A stretch of 64,000 nucleotides of DNA from assembly GCF_905163445.1 (NCBI RefSeq), contig NC_053197.1, forward strand, positions 13,826,001 to 13,890,000, read 5' to 3'. This DNA is from Pararge aegeria (Eukaryota > Arthropoda > Insecta > Lepidoptera > Nymphalidae). Of this stretch, positions 50,950 through 61,389 are shown piece by piece. A model generated the notes under the pieces. The model had not been told where the DNA came from and did not search any database. It saw nothing but the letters and a program-made list of their open reading frames with translations. How positions within the stretch are numbered: the first letter of the stretch is position 1; each line of letters starts with the position of its first letter. A program made the position numbers and the translations under genes.

Positions 50950-52140
50950 AGGCACACGGCTTCAGGTATATCAAAAGGTGAAAAGGAACGTAAATAACTG
51001 CGAAATACATATATGTATTATGTTATGACTTATTAGCTGCTGCGGCGGGAAAAGCCTACGGGAAATCAAAACTAATTTATTATTTACAACTGGCGTCAGG
51101 TAAACGTGACTCGTCGACCGTACCATGGAATCTTTCAGCTGAGCGTCCCCGAAGGTTGACAGTAATGTTTTTGACATGATGCTTTGACATTTAGGGTTCC
51201 TTAATCGAACAAGCTCTACCTTGAATGATATACCTGAAAAATTCAATAACCATTTTTTTTAGATTATTTTTTAGGAATATACTATATTCCTATAGGTTAA
51301 GCCTGAAATTTTCATATAAGCTTTTTGAAGTTCCGTTCTGGACATAGGTATTTTGTAGGGAGTTCCAAAGTCCGCGATCTTGAAACGCTTGTTTTAGGCG
51401 GGCGCGTTTACATACAATTCATAAGGAAAATATTTTATTACAGAGTTTCTTTTATTGAAGAACATAAATATTTCTATTTTTAAAACTAACTTTAGGGTAA
51501 AGTTAGACGTGAAAACATCATTTCTATAGTTAAGTAATGGTCAATTGTTTTAAGGTTTCTTTTATTTTAAAATTTGACTTTTAATTATAGTAATTTATCT
51601 TAATTGAGTTACTGTGATAAGAATGCTTGTTTCTCGCGCTAGTATTTTGTATTTGAAACCTTGTTCGCAAATGTTAACAAGGTTTGTTAGTGAATATTCT
51701 ACGAAGCCACGATTTTGGACGAAGGTAATTTTTAATAAAAACCTAGATATTGTCGAAACAACATAAACGTGGTCGCTACTCATCCGTATATTCGTTGGGA
51801 TTAAGATGAAGTAAAAACCGGTCCTTGTATTAAAACTTGAACGTCTTAATTGAAGTGCAAGTTACAGGAGTTAGCAATTTATAGACACTTTTTTATAGTC
51901 TAAAACTATTTATAGTTCTTTCGATAAAAAAATTGTATCTATCAATTAATAAAACAAGTTTAAGCAAAAATATCAGTTTTTGTATTTATGAATTTATTAC
52001 AAAAATTTTGCATAACTTAGATTGGCAAAGATTTTGCGGAATGCATGAAACTGGTTTTTATGACAGTATTTCCTAAGGCAAATGTAGGAGGTATACATAA
52101 GTTTAAACAGTGTGTTAAAAACATTTAGTATCGCGAGGTA
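50950..52140. other. AT-rich, no recognised gene; RTE tail trace at 51335-51370
   Basis: GGACATAGGTATTTTGTAGG GAGTTCC is the inverse of the RTE 3' block at 9959. Otherwise no repeat or exon is recognised. Minus frames at 50971-51246 and 51595-51783 show no known motif. Confidence 0.45.
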
Positions 52141-52258
52141 GGAAATCTACAATCTACAAACAGACAGACTTGACGTTTCAAAAGTGCTTATATTAGGCCT
52201 ACTTGAAATAAATAAATTTTGAATTTGAATTTGAATTTTTGAATTTTGAATAAAACTG
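52141..52258 (+). mobile_element. LINE M 3' tail
   Basis: ACAGACAGACTTGACGTTTC, AAAAGTGCTTATATTAGGCC and GAAATAAATAAATTTTGAAT, then a TTGAATTTG tail. Confidence 0.75.
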
Positions 52259-52317
52259 ATGATCTTCTTAATGACAAGGTAAAAGCATCAGTCAGCTACG
52301 ATCTCATCTCCCACAAT

Positions 52318-52709
52318 ATACAACGTGTAACAGAATTACGAAATAATATTAAAGGATGAATATTTCATAAGGAATCACCCTGTAAAAATGTTAATAGAAG
52401 CATATTTATTAAAATAAAAATTAATTCATAACATTATAAGTGTACTTATGACAACCCTATTGAAGATAATAGGCCGACACGCGCATAGTACCTATGCTAC
52501 GCGACGCGTTACTATAAAAGTGACAGGTGTCACATGATTTTAATTTTGCATGCGATGTTAGGGCTGTATCTGGTTTCTTTCAGAAAAACCTATGTAAGTG
52601 GTTTACTCAAAAACTAGTATGTTTTCGGTTTCATGATGAGTCTCAGAGACAGTGCATAATGTACCTCCAAAGCCTGTGAAGTATTATTTCAGTTTCCATT
52701 TACACGTTT
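52318..52709 (+). mobile_element. MITE F copy 3
   Basis: ATACAACGTGTAACAGAATT, AACCCTATTGAAGATAATAG, TTGCATGCGATGTTAGGGCT, GAGTCTCAGAGACAGTGCAT and AAGTATTATTTCAGTTTCCA TTTACACGTT. Confidence 0.78.
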
Positions 52710-52899
52710 CAATTAGGTAGGTAAAATTTACTCATTTTTATTTTACGAAAACTCTTCAACTTTTCATTCATGATTTAATAAAAAAACACAATACATAGAA
52801 ACGTTTTGTCGTGTGGTAACGACGGATCAGAAAACTGTTGGGACCACCCCTCCACTTTCCACAGGTATCACACGAGAGGACTAAAGGAAATGGGCAGCA

Positions 52900-53010
52900 G
52901 CGTCCTCTGTTCTTCTACCATTACTGCGATCATCAACCAATCTGCCAAGCATGGTGATTGTGGTCTATACTCCAGCAGTGGACAGTTAAAGGTTATTGAT
53001 GAAATTGAAT
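52900..53010 (+). repeat. Repeat K-like 3' tail
   Basis: CCAATCTGCCAAGCATGGTG, ATTGTGGTCTATACTCCAGC and AGTGGACAGTTAAAGGTTAT TGATGA match the order of tail K (CCAACCCGCATTGG...GTGG...CAGCAGTGGGA...GATGA). The open frame ending VIDEIE is a by-product. Confidence 0.5.
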
Positions 53011-53326
53011 AAAAATTACCTGGACGCAAACATCGTCCCTTATAGAATCATAGCAATGCTAAAAAAAAATGGGCAAACCTTCCCGTAGTAAGAGGCTTTT
53101 AGTCCATCGCTGGACTGTTAAAGACTGATGGTGAATACGTAGATACAACACCAAGGTTTTAGCTACCCATCTTTATTGTGTTTCGTTACATTAGATATAA
53201 GCTAGAAACCGGTCGACGATGTAATCTTTAAACTTGAACATTGTTTGATATGGAACCCAAGATACGAGTGCAAGCGATTTCCAGAAACTAATTTGTTTAC
53301 AGAGAAAGAGTATTAGTATACACGTA

Positions 53327-53361
53327 CGAGCATTACTCGCAACATAAGCGGGTAACGCTCG
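53327..53361. repeat. Imperfect 14-bp hairpin
   Basis: CGAGCATTACTCGC (53327-53340) and GCGGGTAACGCTCG (53348-53361) pair at 12 of 14 positions with a 7-base loop. Confidence 0.65.
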
Positions 53362-53849
53362 CACTTTTGCGCCGTGGAGGTTGCCAAATGTTTTTTAAAA
53401 AGGCTTAGTTTGTTGAAAAAGTTTACACTTAACGTTTACTTTAAGTAGCTTAGTTTAAAATATTCTAACGAAGTCTCTTTTGAGACTAAGTTTACAATTA
53501 ACCAAATAATATAATTTTCATTTAAAACTTAACACGGTAATTAGATTTTAGTCGTATGGAAATTATTAGGAAACTAATTCGAGTGATGCCACTGGGCGCA
53601 GACATCGACTTTTATTGTAGGGTAGATATCAGGACAACTAGCTCCAATTTGGATAAAATTTTCTGTCAGATAATGGACTTCCGGACTTTGGAATGAATAA
53701 TCATCTCTCCGCGATAATTAGGCAATTTAAACTCCAAATTTTGACCCCTAAAGTCCTCCTCCACCTCCTATTACCCACGAGTTCAACGTTGTAATTAAAC
53801 TGATTGGCACTTGGATTACATCAACCTCATCTATTTTGTTTTTTAAAGC

Positions 53850-53930
53850 CAAAGTCAAAAATATCTTTATTCCATTAGGCCCATAGATGGCACTTCTGTA
53901 CATGGTAGTGAGATGATGGTATGTTATTTT
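53850..53930 (-). mobile_element. LINE N tail fragment
   Basis: GCCAAAGTCAAAAATATCTT, TATTCCATTAGGCCCATAGA and TGGCACTTCTGTACATGGTA GTGAGATGATGG. Confidence 0.7.
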
Positions 53931-54390
53931 TGTGCATATCTGTTGTCTAATAAATAAATAAAATTAAATATTTGCATGTAAATAAAAATAAATATTGGGT
54001 ACCTGAGAAAAAAATCTTTAGCTATTTGATTAGTCACGAAAATTATATTAAAAAATGGTTACACTCTCATCACTTGTCCCACAGCGTAAAGTGAGCGAAA
54101 GAAAGGTGAATCTCGTAGGTACCTACGCCTCTCAGCGTTATCTTTCCTAATAAACATAATATGTTATATAAGTTTCACGTAACATTATTACATGTTTTTA
54201 TGCGCTAATCTTATGTTTGTTTTTGTATGTAGCTTAATAGGGCTGTATTTTGGTGTTGATAATTCTTTTTAATTAGCTCTCTGTTGATGTTTTGGAATAT
54301 CTGTTGGTTCTAACCTTTATAGCGTCACCACGGGTGGGGTTAACTTGAAAGTTCTCCAGAGGTTTAGTTCTAGTGCTAAAACACGTTGGA
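53931..54390. other. No recognised feature
   Basis: AT-rich interval; CCCACAGCGTAAAGTGAGCG near 54080 is less AT-rich but has no exon context. Confidence 0.4.
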
Positions 54391-54560
54391 GGTATGTCTA
54401 CCTAGCGCAGCGATGATTGCTGTTGTTTTAAGTGGGAAGCCCCGGGTTTGATTTCTGGCACTAGATGACTGTTGATTTCTGACTGAGTTTTTTTGGTATG
54501 GTCTGGTTCGTTTTCACAAGGAAACAGTAATAGTACTAAGTACTAGAGTATACCGGTTGT
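54391..54560 (+). mobile_element. SINE C, 5' part
   Basis: A box CTAGCGCAGCGATGATTGC, B box GGGTTTGATTTCTGGCAC, then GATTTCTGACTGAGTTTT and GGTATGGTCTGGTTCG. The 3' half is missing. Confidence 0.6.
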
Positions 54561-55005
54561 TTTTTTTAAATGTGTGTCAAATTGGTTATCCAAATAGCAC
54601 TATGCGTATCGTTCGCGGAGGTTAGGTAGAGGGCGAAAGCTTTGTAGAGATAGGCAAATGGTAACCCAAGCGTATCTTCTGTAAGGCCGAACTTGTGTTT
54701 AGTTTGTTGTTGATTTGTTCGCTTCGATAATGTAGATGTAAAGCACGTACAAGTATTGTAAGAAATCAGATGCCTTAGCGTTTATTGATGATAGAGGTTT
54801 GATGAATTTTATTAAAGACGTGACTTGAAAGGAGTAATTTCCGCTTTCCTCCTTTAAGGCAACGCGAAACCGCGTTCAAACTGCGTTCTTAGCGGGTTTA
54901 AAGGAGTTTTGCGGTTGGAAACTATATTGCAAATAGGCAGAGACGTGGTTCTCGCTGTCGGTACACGATAAAAATAAGTTATAATCATTAAATATGAATG
55001 TAATA
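54561..55005. other. No recognised feature
   Basis: Mixed composition with a GC-richer patch near 54860-54930 (AACGCGAAACCGCGTTCAAA). No exon evidence. Confidence 0.35.
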
Positions 55006-55009
55006 AAAG

Positions 55010-55135
55010 GGTTGCTATCGGCTTCTACCGTTACAATTTGCCTTGCGAACCGTTGGTAGACTCACTCCATACGTGCAGACGTTTTAAGCCTTTTAGTTCT
55101 TTTATTTGCTACTGGAAATAAATTATGAATTACAA
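55010..55135 (+). mobile_element. LINE M 3' end, decayed
   Basis: GGTTGCTATCGGCTTCTACC, TTTGCCTTGCGAACCGTTGG, TAGACTCACTCC and TGCTACTGGAAATAAATTAT GAATTACAAATTG. Confidence 0.6.
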
Positions 55136-55407
55136 ATTGAATTCTGTCTCGTTGTCGGTGACCACGCTTTTTTTTGTATTATGTGTCGTTTATAAAATGC
55201 GTTTTCGTGTGTTGCCTTAAGCGTCATTTTACATTGTATACCAAATGTTTACTTGATACATTACCATGTTTGCTATGTATGGTATTTTCGAGTAATTGTC
55301 CTTTACATAAGCAATTAGGTACGTACACTTTACTTGGTCAACAGCTTTATCATTGCCTCTTTTATGATGATGGCTATAATTCAATCAGATGAGAACTTAA
55401 ATATTTC

Positions 55408-55640
55408 GGTACATGTTAGCCCTTGACCGCAATATCAAACCTGGTATAAAGTAATGGAGTCAAAGGTGGTAACCGGCTGACTTGTTATGGGTATGGTATG
55501 CAAAGACCGATACCTCAAATCGATGTCTAAACGGCACCATACGCTAAATCGCTTAGCGGCACGTCTTTGTAGGTAGGATGGTAACAAACAAGACCATAGA
55601 TATGTACCTGCTTTGGTAGTTTTACAGACTGCATCATTTC
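55408..55640 (-). mobile_element. SINE C, 3' half
   Basis: CATGTTAGCCCTTGACCGCA, TACGCTAAATCGCTTAGCGG, CACGTCTTTGTAGGTAGGAT and GGTAACAAACAAGACC. The head is missing. Confidence 0.72.
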
Positions 55641-55682
55641 TTACTAATAGTTCATTCGTAATTGCCTTGATGATCAGGTAAT

Positions 55683-55810
55683 TAGCATGATATATATGAA
55701 TGTTATATCTTATGTATATATTATATTTATATATTACGTAGGTATATTCATTTAAATTATGTATGTATTTGTATTTATACATTTACGTAGGTATGTATGT
55801 ATATATAACA
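55683..55810. repeat. AT-rich simple-sequence region
   Basis: TATATATGAATG, GTATATATTATATTTATATA and TATGTATGTATATATAAC. Minus frames rich in Y/I/K/N reflect this composition. Confidence 0.7.
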
Positions 55811-55849
55811 ATACTCTTGGCACTATCCCGTTCTCCTACTGTAAGTCCG

Positions 55850-55990
55850 CCCTACAAAGGTAGCCTGTAAGAGATTGCTTGCAGCAATAAGGCTGCCTTT
55901 GCATGTATGCATTGTTTACTGTATTCTCCTTACTGTTTGTTATTGTAAGTTACACGTGCAACAAAGTGTTTCTTCTTCTTCTATCTTCTA
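55850..55990 (+). mobile_element. LINE L-like 3' end with (CTT)n tail
   Basis: TACAAAGGTAGCCTGTAAGA, GATTGCTTGCAGCAATAAGG, CTGCCTTTGCATGTATGCAT and CTTCTTCTTCTATCTTCT. Near-identical to the insertion at 60441-60600. Confidence 0.8.
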
Positions 55991-56499
55991 CAAAGCACGT
56001 GGTTCTGGATTCGATACTATCGCTTAAAAAGCAACTCTATTTATCTGTTAACATGCTTAAAGAGTAAGTTTTTGAGATTTAATGTATCCTGGAGACAGAC
56101 ATAGGAATCTCTATAACTAACTCTCGAAAAGTTAGACTTCCCATTTTTTTTAATCTTTTGATCAGATCTATCACGGGCATAAGCTAGTTATAAATTAGTT
56201 ACGACACTCGTTAAAATCGTAGTAATGTCAAACATTCGAATCTGCACTAATATTCTAAATGCAAAATTTAGTTTTTGGTTCGTTACATTTATTCGACTCA
56301 GCTATAGTACCAACCTTTGTTATTTGTAACATATGTAGCTTGAATTCTAAATTTGGACAATAAATACACAAAAGCAATACACGACAATTTTGGAAACGTT
56401 TAAAAATATAGCATTTGTTCAAGGCATCACATCTAAAACAATTTTGCAAAGACTTCCCTGGACCCTGCACCCTCGAGATGGTATAAGATAATTTTTATC

Positions 56500-56546
56500 A
56501 AGAAGTTAAAAAAGAAAAACGTGGACAAAGTCGCAAGCATCAGCTA
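56500..56546 (+). mobile_element. Helitron 3'-end remnant
   Basis: GTGGACAAAGTCGCAAGCAT CAGCTAG is a decayed form of the CGTGGACGAAGTCGCGGGCA-type Helitron end. The following base is G rather than T. Confidence 0.5.
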
Positions 56547-56814
56547 GGTATAAGCGAAATTAAAATATGCCCTTGCTAAAGTCAAATTTCCTTACTTTTA
56601 TATCCTACTTGAGGTGGTGGCCTAATTTGTAATCATTTACGGAAACTGTCAGCAGCGGTCCGATCATGCGGTCAACCTTGTGTTCGGTACAATGTTAAAG
56701 GACCTTATTACCATTCGTTTACCTTCTTATGGGTCGATTACACAACGAGAGTCGCGACTTCAATGTAGACAGTAACTGCCGTTTCAACTCGCATGCCAGT
56801 ATCTAAAATGGCCC

Positions 56815-57055
56815 TGTCAAAGTCAAACTCAAAGTCAAATATTTGTTTATTCAAATAGGCACATAGATGGCACCTTTGATGCGCTGATTATATAAAAATG
56901 TGTACACGGCAATGAGTAGTGGTGGCGATAACTACATTCGTAAACTTAAAACTAAAGCAACGAGGGTTCCAAACGTGGCCTGGTCTAAGAAGAAGCCCAC
57001 AAAAAACTTAGCAGGTTGTTTTTTTGTTATCACCATCTCACATTGTCGTTTAAAA
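56815..57055 (-). mobile_element. LINE N 3' UTR and tail
   Basis: GTCAAAGTCAAACTCAAAGT, TTCAAATAGGCACATAGATG, AACGAGGGTTCCAAACGTGG, CCTGGTCTAAGAAGAAGCCC and TGTTATCACCATCTCAC. No coding part remains. Confidence 0.82.
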
Positions 57056-57114
57056 CTGTTTAAGAACAATATTTAAAAAAAAAATTATGTTCTCGTTACA
57101 ACATATAATTTTTT

Positions 57115-57345
57115 GACGTCAAAAGTTAAAAGATTTTGTTTGGCGGTGAACATTTGCATAAATCAGCAATGAATATTACCAGATTTGCGTCAACTCTGAC
57201 GGATATATTTTTTATATAAATAATTAATGCGAACAATCCGGACCTCTATGGGCCCAAGTAAATTGGCCATATTAGCTCGCAGACTAGACCTGAATCTCTA
57301 CGTTACAGTGCAGACCGTTTGCATGCAGTAACAGATGACACACAA
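57115..57345. repeat. Local direct duplication, unit 1
   Basis: GTCAAAAGTTAAAAGATTTT, CAGATTTGCGTCAACTCTGA, CGGATATATTTTTTATATAA and GAACAATCCGGACCTCTATG all recur in order at 57885-58095. Confidence 0.85.
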
Positions 57346-57424
57346 CTGTCATAATATACCGACTATAACTGTCATAATATACTGGATTAGTATTACCAAC
57401 TTATATGTATGTATGTAATATTAT

Positions 57425-57600
57425 ACACCCCACCATTCGTTTTTCTTCTGGATTTCCTAATCCTTGGTTGCTGGAAGAGATCGCTTTGAAGCGATAAAGC
57501 TGCCTTTTGTGTTCTACTTTATCATTTTCTTCTTTTCTTGTCCTTTATTTCTTGTCGTGTAGAAATAAAGTGTATAAATAAAATGTATAACTTACCTCAA
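57425..57600 (+). mobile_element. LINE L 3' end
   Basis: CACCCCACCATTCGTTTTTC, TTGGTTGCTGGAAGAGATCG, CTTTGAAGCGATAAAGCTGC, and GTGTAGAAATAAAGTGTATA. Confidence 0.78.
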
Positions 57601-57884
57601 GTCTCGCTCACTAGCTCCGTGTAAAGAAACCTTTTCTTATTTACTGGTACTACAACAAGTTCTTACCGAATAATGACATTCACTTATGTGGCCTCGATTA
57701 TATTATGCATAATTTTTACAAAATAAAAACAAAAATAATATTATGCGAAAATACCTTTTATAAGTTTTATTGAGGTCTAGAATTCTAGATACTTCTTTGA
57801 CGCTGGTAGATATCTAGTAAAAATACATTGACCTGACTAATTTGTTGTCCGCTTTACAAGTTAAAAGGTAGGTATTTTGTTAGT

Positions 57885-58095
57885 CAAAAGTTAAAAGATT
57901 GGTAATTTGCATAAAGCAGCTATGAATGTTACCAGATTTGCGTCAACTCTGACGGATATATTTTTTATATAAATAATTAATGCGAACAATCCGGACCTCT
58001 ACGGGCTCAAGAAACTTGGCCATATTAGCACGGGGACTATCTATGAATCTTTCCGTTACCGTGCAGAACGTTTGTATCCAGTGATTGTTTATTTA
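57885..58095. repeat. Local direct duplication, unit 2
   Basis: AGTCAAAAGTTAAAAGATTG, CCAGATTTGCGTCAACTCTG, TATATAAATAATTAATGCGA and CCGGACCTCTACGGGCTCAA match 57115-57345 about 775 bp upstream. A LINE L end lies between the two units. Confidence 0.85.
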
Positions 58096-58107
58096 TTTAT
58101 TTAATTT

Positions 58108-58260
58108 ATTTAAACATTTTTATTGCGTAATAAAGGAGAAATTACAAATATAGATAAACAAAAAATTAAAAGCAAAAGGCGACCGTGAAATATCACTAAA
58201 AGTGATCTCTGCCAGGTAACCTTAACGATAGTACACAATAAAACATGAGAGACGGGAAAT
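58108..58260 (-). mobile_element. LINE L 3' end, decayed
   Basis: TTTATTGCGTAATAAAGGAG, AAAGGCGACCGTGAAATATC and AAAAGTGATCTCTGCCAGGT AACCTT are the inverse of the LINE L end. Confidence 0.65.
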
Positions 58261-58299
58261 CGCAATTAAAATAATTGTTTCTCATTAGAAATAAATTTA

Positions 58300-58770
58300 A
58301 AAGAAAACTCTTACGAAAATTGGAAAATTCAAATTCAGATTCATTTCAGATCCATTAAATTTAAATGAAACCATTCCATCAAAATATATATGTGAGTCTG
58401 TATTTGATATACTTATGCCCCAACATACACTAACAACAATCAATCTTTTTATTCCTGCGTACACAAAATTGTAAGTTAATTATTAGATACGGTACCTACT
58501 TATTAAGAAAAACGTACACATTCCATTAATATCAGCCACGTGGAGATTGCACGCATAGATTTCTTAGGAAATGTCCACTCTAGACCGTAGTAAAATATTA
58601 CTCAATTTCTTGAGCAAAGGCATACCTTAAACCTCATTAGTAATGTAATAGGCTTGCGACTATTACCTACAGGTCAATGACTCCATCAGTCATTTAACAG
58701 CTATTCGTCACAGCTCGATCTATTGTGTGTTATCTACACATTGTGTCACTTGGTGCAACTTAACTATTTT
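58300..58770. other. No recognised feature
   Basis: AT-rich interval without exon-like or recurring sequence. Confidence 0.4.
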
Positions 58771-58789
58771 CTCAATACCTACTTATTAC

Positions 58790-58925
58790 TGGGGGTAAAA
58801 GAAAAGGGGCAGACCTCTGAAAGGGTAGGAGATGACATTAGGCAAGTAGCAGGAGTAACGTGGAATAGAGTGACCCAAGATAGACAGGAATGGAAAAGGT
58901 TTTAGGAGGCCTTAGCCGATTAGCT
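58790..58925 (+). pseudogene. RTE-like LINE C-terminal fragment, second type
   Basis: The frame reads GQTSERVGDDIRQVAGVTWN, RVTQDRQEWKRF and a stop, then GGLS in the next frame. The R-W-x-D-D-I...AG..W.R.AQDR..WK...EAF block is the usual end of another group of lepidopteran RTE-like LINEs. Only the last 40 or so residues remain. Confidence 0.75.
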
Positions 58926-58995
58926 AACATACCTACAAAAAAAAAATTGTATTTACAAAACATATTTGTATATTTACAATTACTGTTTTATGTTC

Positions 58996-59249
58996 TTCAT
59001 CACCATCATATGAACCCATTATCGGCCCACAACAAGGCACGGGTCTTCTCCCATAAGGAGAATAGGTTAAGGCCGTAGTCCACCACACTGGCCCAGCGCG
59101 GACTGGTGGAATCCAAACACTTTTGAGAACATATGGAGAACTCTCAGGGATGCCGGTTTTCTCACGATGTTTTCCTTCACCGTTGAAGCAAGTGATATTT
59201 TTATTGCTTATAACTTTGAAAAGTAAGAGGTGCGTGCTTGGATTCGAAC
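58996..59249 (-). mobile_element. SINE B copy, head truncated
   Basis: CATCACCATCATATGAACCC, TTATCGGCCCACAACAAGGC, GTAGTCCACCACACTGGCCC and inverted B box TTGGATTCGAACTCG, where it is joined to a SINE C end. Confidence 0.82.
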
Positions 59250-59313
59250 TCGCATCATTTCTTAGTACGAGGTGAGATTGCAGTCAAGAACTAACTTGTA
59301 GTAGAGAAAAAAA
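59250..59313 (+). mobile_element. SINE C 3' end
   Basis: CATCATTTCTTAGTACGAGG, TGAGATTGCAGTCAAGAACT and AACTTGTAGTAGAGAAAAAA. It meets the SINE B head end to end. Confidence 0.72.
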
Positions 59314-59660
59314 AAACAGATATGTAATACCTATTTATGACTCGTTGAATATAAGTCTGTTTGTAAACAAAATAATTATCGACACAATAAGCACAATGAA
59401 TGGGTACCATTAATATTTATGTAGAAAAAGACCACCATAAGTGATCCTTTGCTTGGAGCGCTTATAGCTCATAGACTTTTATGGAGTTACGGCTTTATAT
59501 AAATAGATGACAAATTGTTGTTTATCATAAATTATGCTTTGACACGTGAGTTTGATTGTCCACATGCAAATCTTTATGAGGATCGAATACAGTCCTATGT
59601 CTTTATTAATAAACCGACATCGAACTGAGAGCCGGTGATCAAATTTCGTCAACCTATACG

Positions 59661-59867
59661 TCAGACATGAGAACCTGTTCTTAGCTTCCGTGCCGTCATG
59701 AAATAGAAGTCCTTCCCCCTGGCAAGGCCGCGGTCGAGCTCAAATACTCTCCTGAATATTTTAGTGGGAATGTTCGACGATTCTAAAGCACGTTTTGTCG
59801 GCACTTCTTCGATGATCCTTACTTTTATTCTTCGATGAACCTTACTTATTGGTAATAAATATATCAT
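59661..59867 (-). other. Unidentified open frame
   Basis: The minus frame reads IIEEVPTKRALESSNIPTKI then FELDRGLARGKDFYFMTARK and a stop, about 69 codons. Its composition is more protein-like than most open frames here. I do not recognise it, and no splice sites or initiation context support it. It could be a transposon remnant. Confidence 0.25.
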
Positions 59868-59868
59868 A

Positions 59869-60295
59869 CTAGCTGTTGCCCGCGACTTCGTCTGCGTTTG
59901 ATTTTGTTTTTTGATGTGGCATTAAATTTAGTTGTAGTTCTGAAAAAATTTAAAGTATTCAGTATCGCTAAACCTCGAATGAGGGGTTTGCTGCTGTCCG
60001 CTGAGGAATTCTGTCCTCTATCTTCAACCACAGTTTGGACAAAATTAAACACATATTATAACCTCTATAAAAACAATTATTTAAATCGGTTATAATTTGT
60101 CGGAGTTATGGTATAAATCGTCAAACACTTTCATCCCCTCTCCCAAAGGAACCGAGCTTAATGTCAGGATAAAAAGTATCCTATATTACTTCTAACACGT
60201 ACAAAGTTTCATGAGGATTGGTTAAGTAGTTTTTGCGTGAAAGCGTAACAAACAAACTTACATTCACATTTATAATATTAGAAGGGAAGTAGGGA
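59869..60295 (-). mobile_element. Non-autonomous Helitron, 427 bp
   Basis: On the minus strand it begins A|TCCCTACTTCCC then TTCTAATATTATAAATG and ends GGGCAACAGCTAG|T. The interior follows 27556-28023 (AACTACTTAACC, GAGGGGATGAAAGTGTTTGA, CCTCAGCGGACAGCAGC). The ends are intact at the A|T target. Confidence 0.9.
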
Positions 60296-60349
60296 TAGGG
60301 ATTATATAAAATAATCCGGTAGTACCATATTCAATCAATGAAATAATCG

Positions 60350-60975
60350 TATGGATGGCATCTTATCAGAAGCTTTCCACCTCAGCGCCGGAGTACGCCA
60401 AGGATGCATAGTTTCACCGCTCTTGTTCAATACTTACATGAACGTTCTCTTGCTGTAAGTCCTATCTACAAAGGTTGCCTGTAAGAGATTGCTTGCAGCA
60501 ATAAGGCCGCCTTTGCATGTCTAAATTGTGTACTGTATACTCCTTACTGTTTCTTTTCCTGTATGTTATAGGTTATATAACATATTCTTCTTCTTCTTCT
60601 GAACTTCTCATGCAAATCACACTTGAATATTGGACGGACAGTGTTACTATAGGCGGGTACCTGATCTCCAATTTACGCTGTGCAGATTGTTTGTAGCTAC
60701 TGCCTGTCATATGGAAAAGCTTCTTCGCAAATAAAGCGCGTTAGCCAAGATATTAGATTAACGAATAACCGCAATAAGACCAAAATTATGGCAATAGACA
60801 GAGCCAAAACTAATTAGCCGGAAATTATTGAAATTGCAAACTGCGACGTTTTCCAGTCCTATGTATACCTTGGTGCTTTAATAACAAACAATGGCGGTTG
60901 CGTAGAAGAAGTAAAGTGACGTATGGCAATAACGAGAACTACGATGGAAAAGCAGAAGAATCGTACTTAAATTAG
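60350..60975 (+). pseudogene. LINE reverse-transcriptase core, decayed, split by an insert
   Basis: Before the insert the frame reads HLSAGVRQGCIVSPLLFNTY M, the RT motif G-V-R-Q-G-C..S-P-x-L-F-N. After it (60601 on), TIGGYLISNLRCADCL corresponds to the catalytic Y-A-D-D region, with the active-site aspartate pair degraded (CADC). Further on, shifted frames give ILEIANCDVFQSYVYLGAL and ITNNGGCVEEVK. This order is that of RTE-like LINEs. Stops, frameshifts and the lost catalytic residues make it non-functional. Confidence 0.82.
60441..60600 (+). mobile_element. LINE L-like 3' end inserted in the RT remnant
   Basis: GTTCTCTTGCTGTAAGTCCT, AAAGGTTGCCTGTAAGAGAT, GCAGCAATAAGGCCGCCTTT and a CTTCTTCTTCTTCT tail, bounded by GAAC on both sides (short target duplication). 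It lies between the two RT motif blocks. Confidence 0.75.
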
Positions 60976-61164
60976 TATATAACTCATTTAAGCTGTATTA
61001 AGTAATAATACTTGGGCGAAAATAAATAAAATGAAAATATATTATTAGCGTGTTGGTTTTATCATACGGTCCTAAAGTACAATCGTAGAGTCGTTTGTGA
61101 GTATCGAAACCATGTGCGTAGAGTAAAATGGAATTTATGCACCTTGTTTTAAAGTTCACGTTGT

Positions 61165-61385
61165 AGTAGCTTTTAACGCTATGCTTATTTCTTCCGCCAA
61201 GCAGGGTTGCTGTTTTCGGGGCTGAAGGGTATTTGCCGGTATAATTCCGGGTTGAGAGTTATGTGAGGGTTAACACCAACGCCTAAGGCTTATGGATACA
61301 GGGCGGCGTGCAGTATACCTAGCAAGCCCTGCGAAGTGAGGCTCTGTTTATAGGCAGTGGGTTTCCACTCATCAGAAGAGGGGGT
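61165..61385 (-). mobile_element. Repeat D, near full-length
   Basis: TATTTCTTCCGCCAAGCAGG, GGTATTTGCCGGTATAATTC, CACCAACGCCTAAGGCTTAT and GAGGCTCTGTTTATAGGCAG TGGGTTTCCACTCA, the inverse of 4518-4745 in the same order. Confidence 0.75.
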
Positions 61386-61389
61386 AAAA

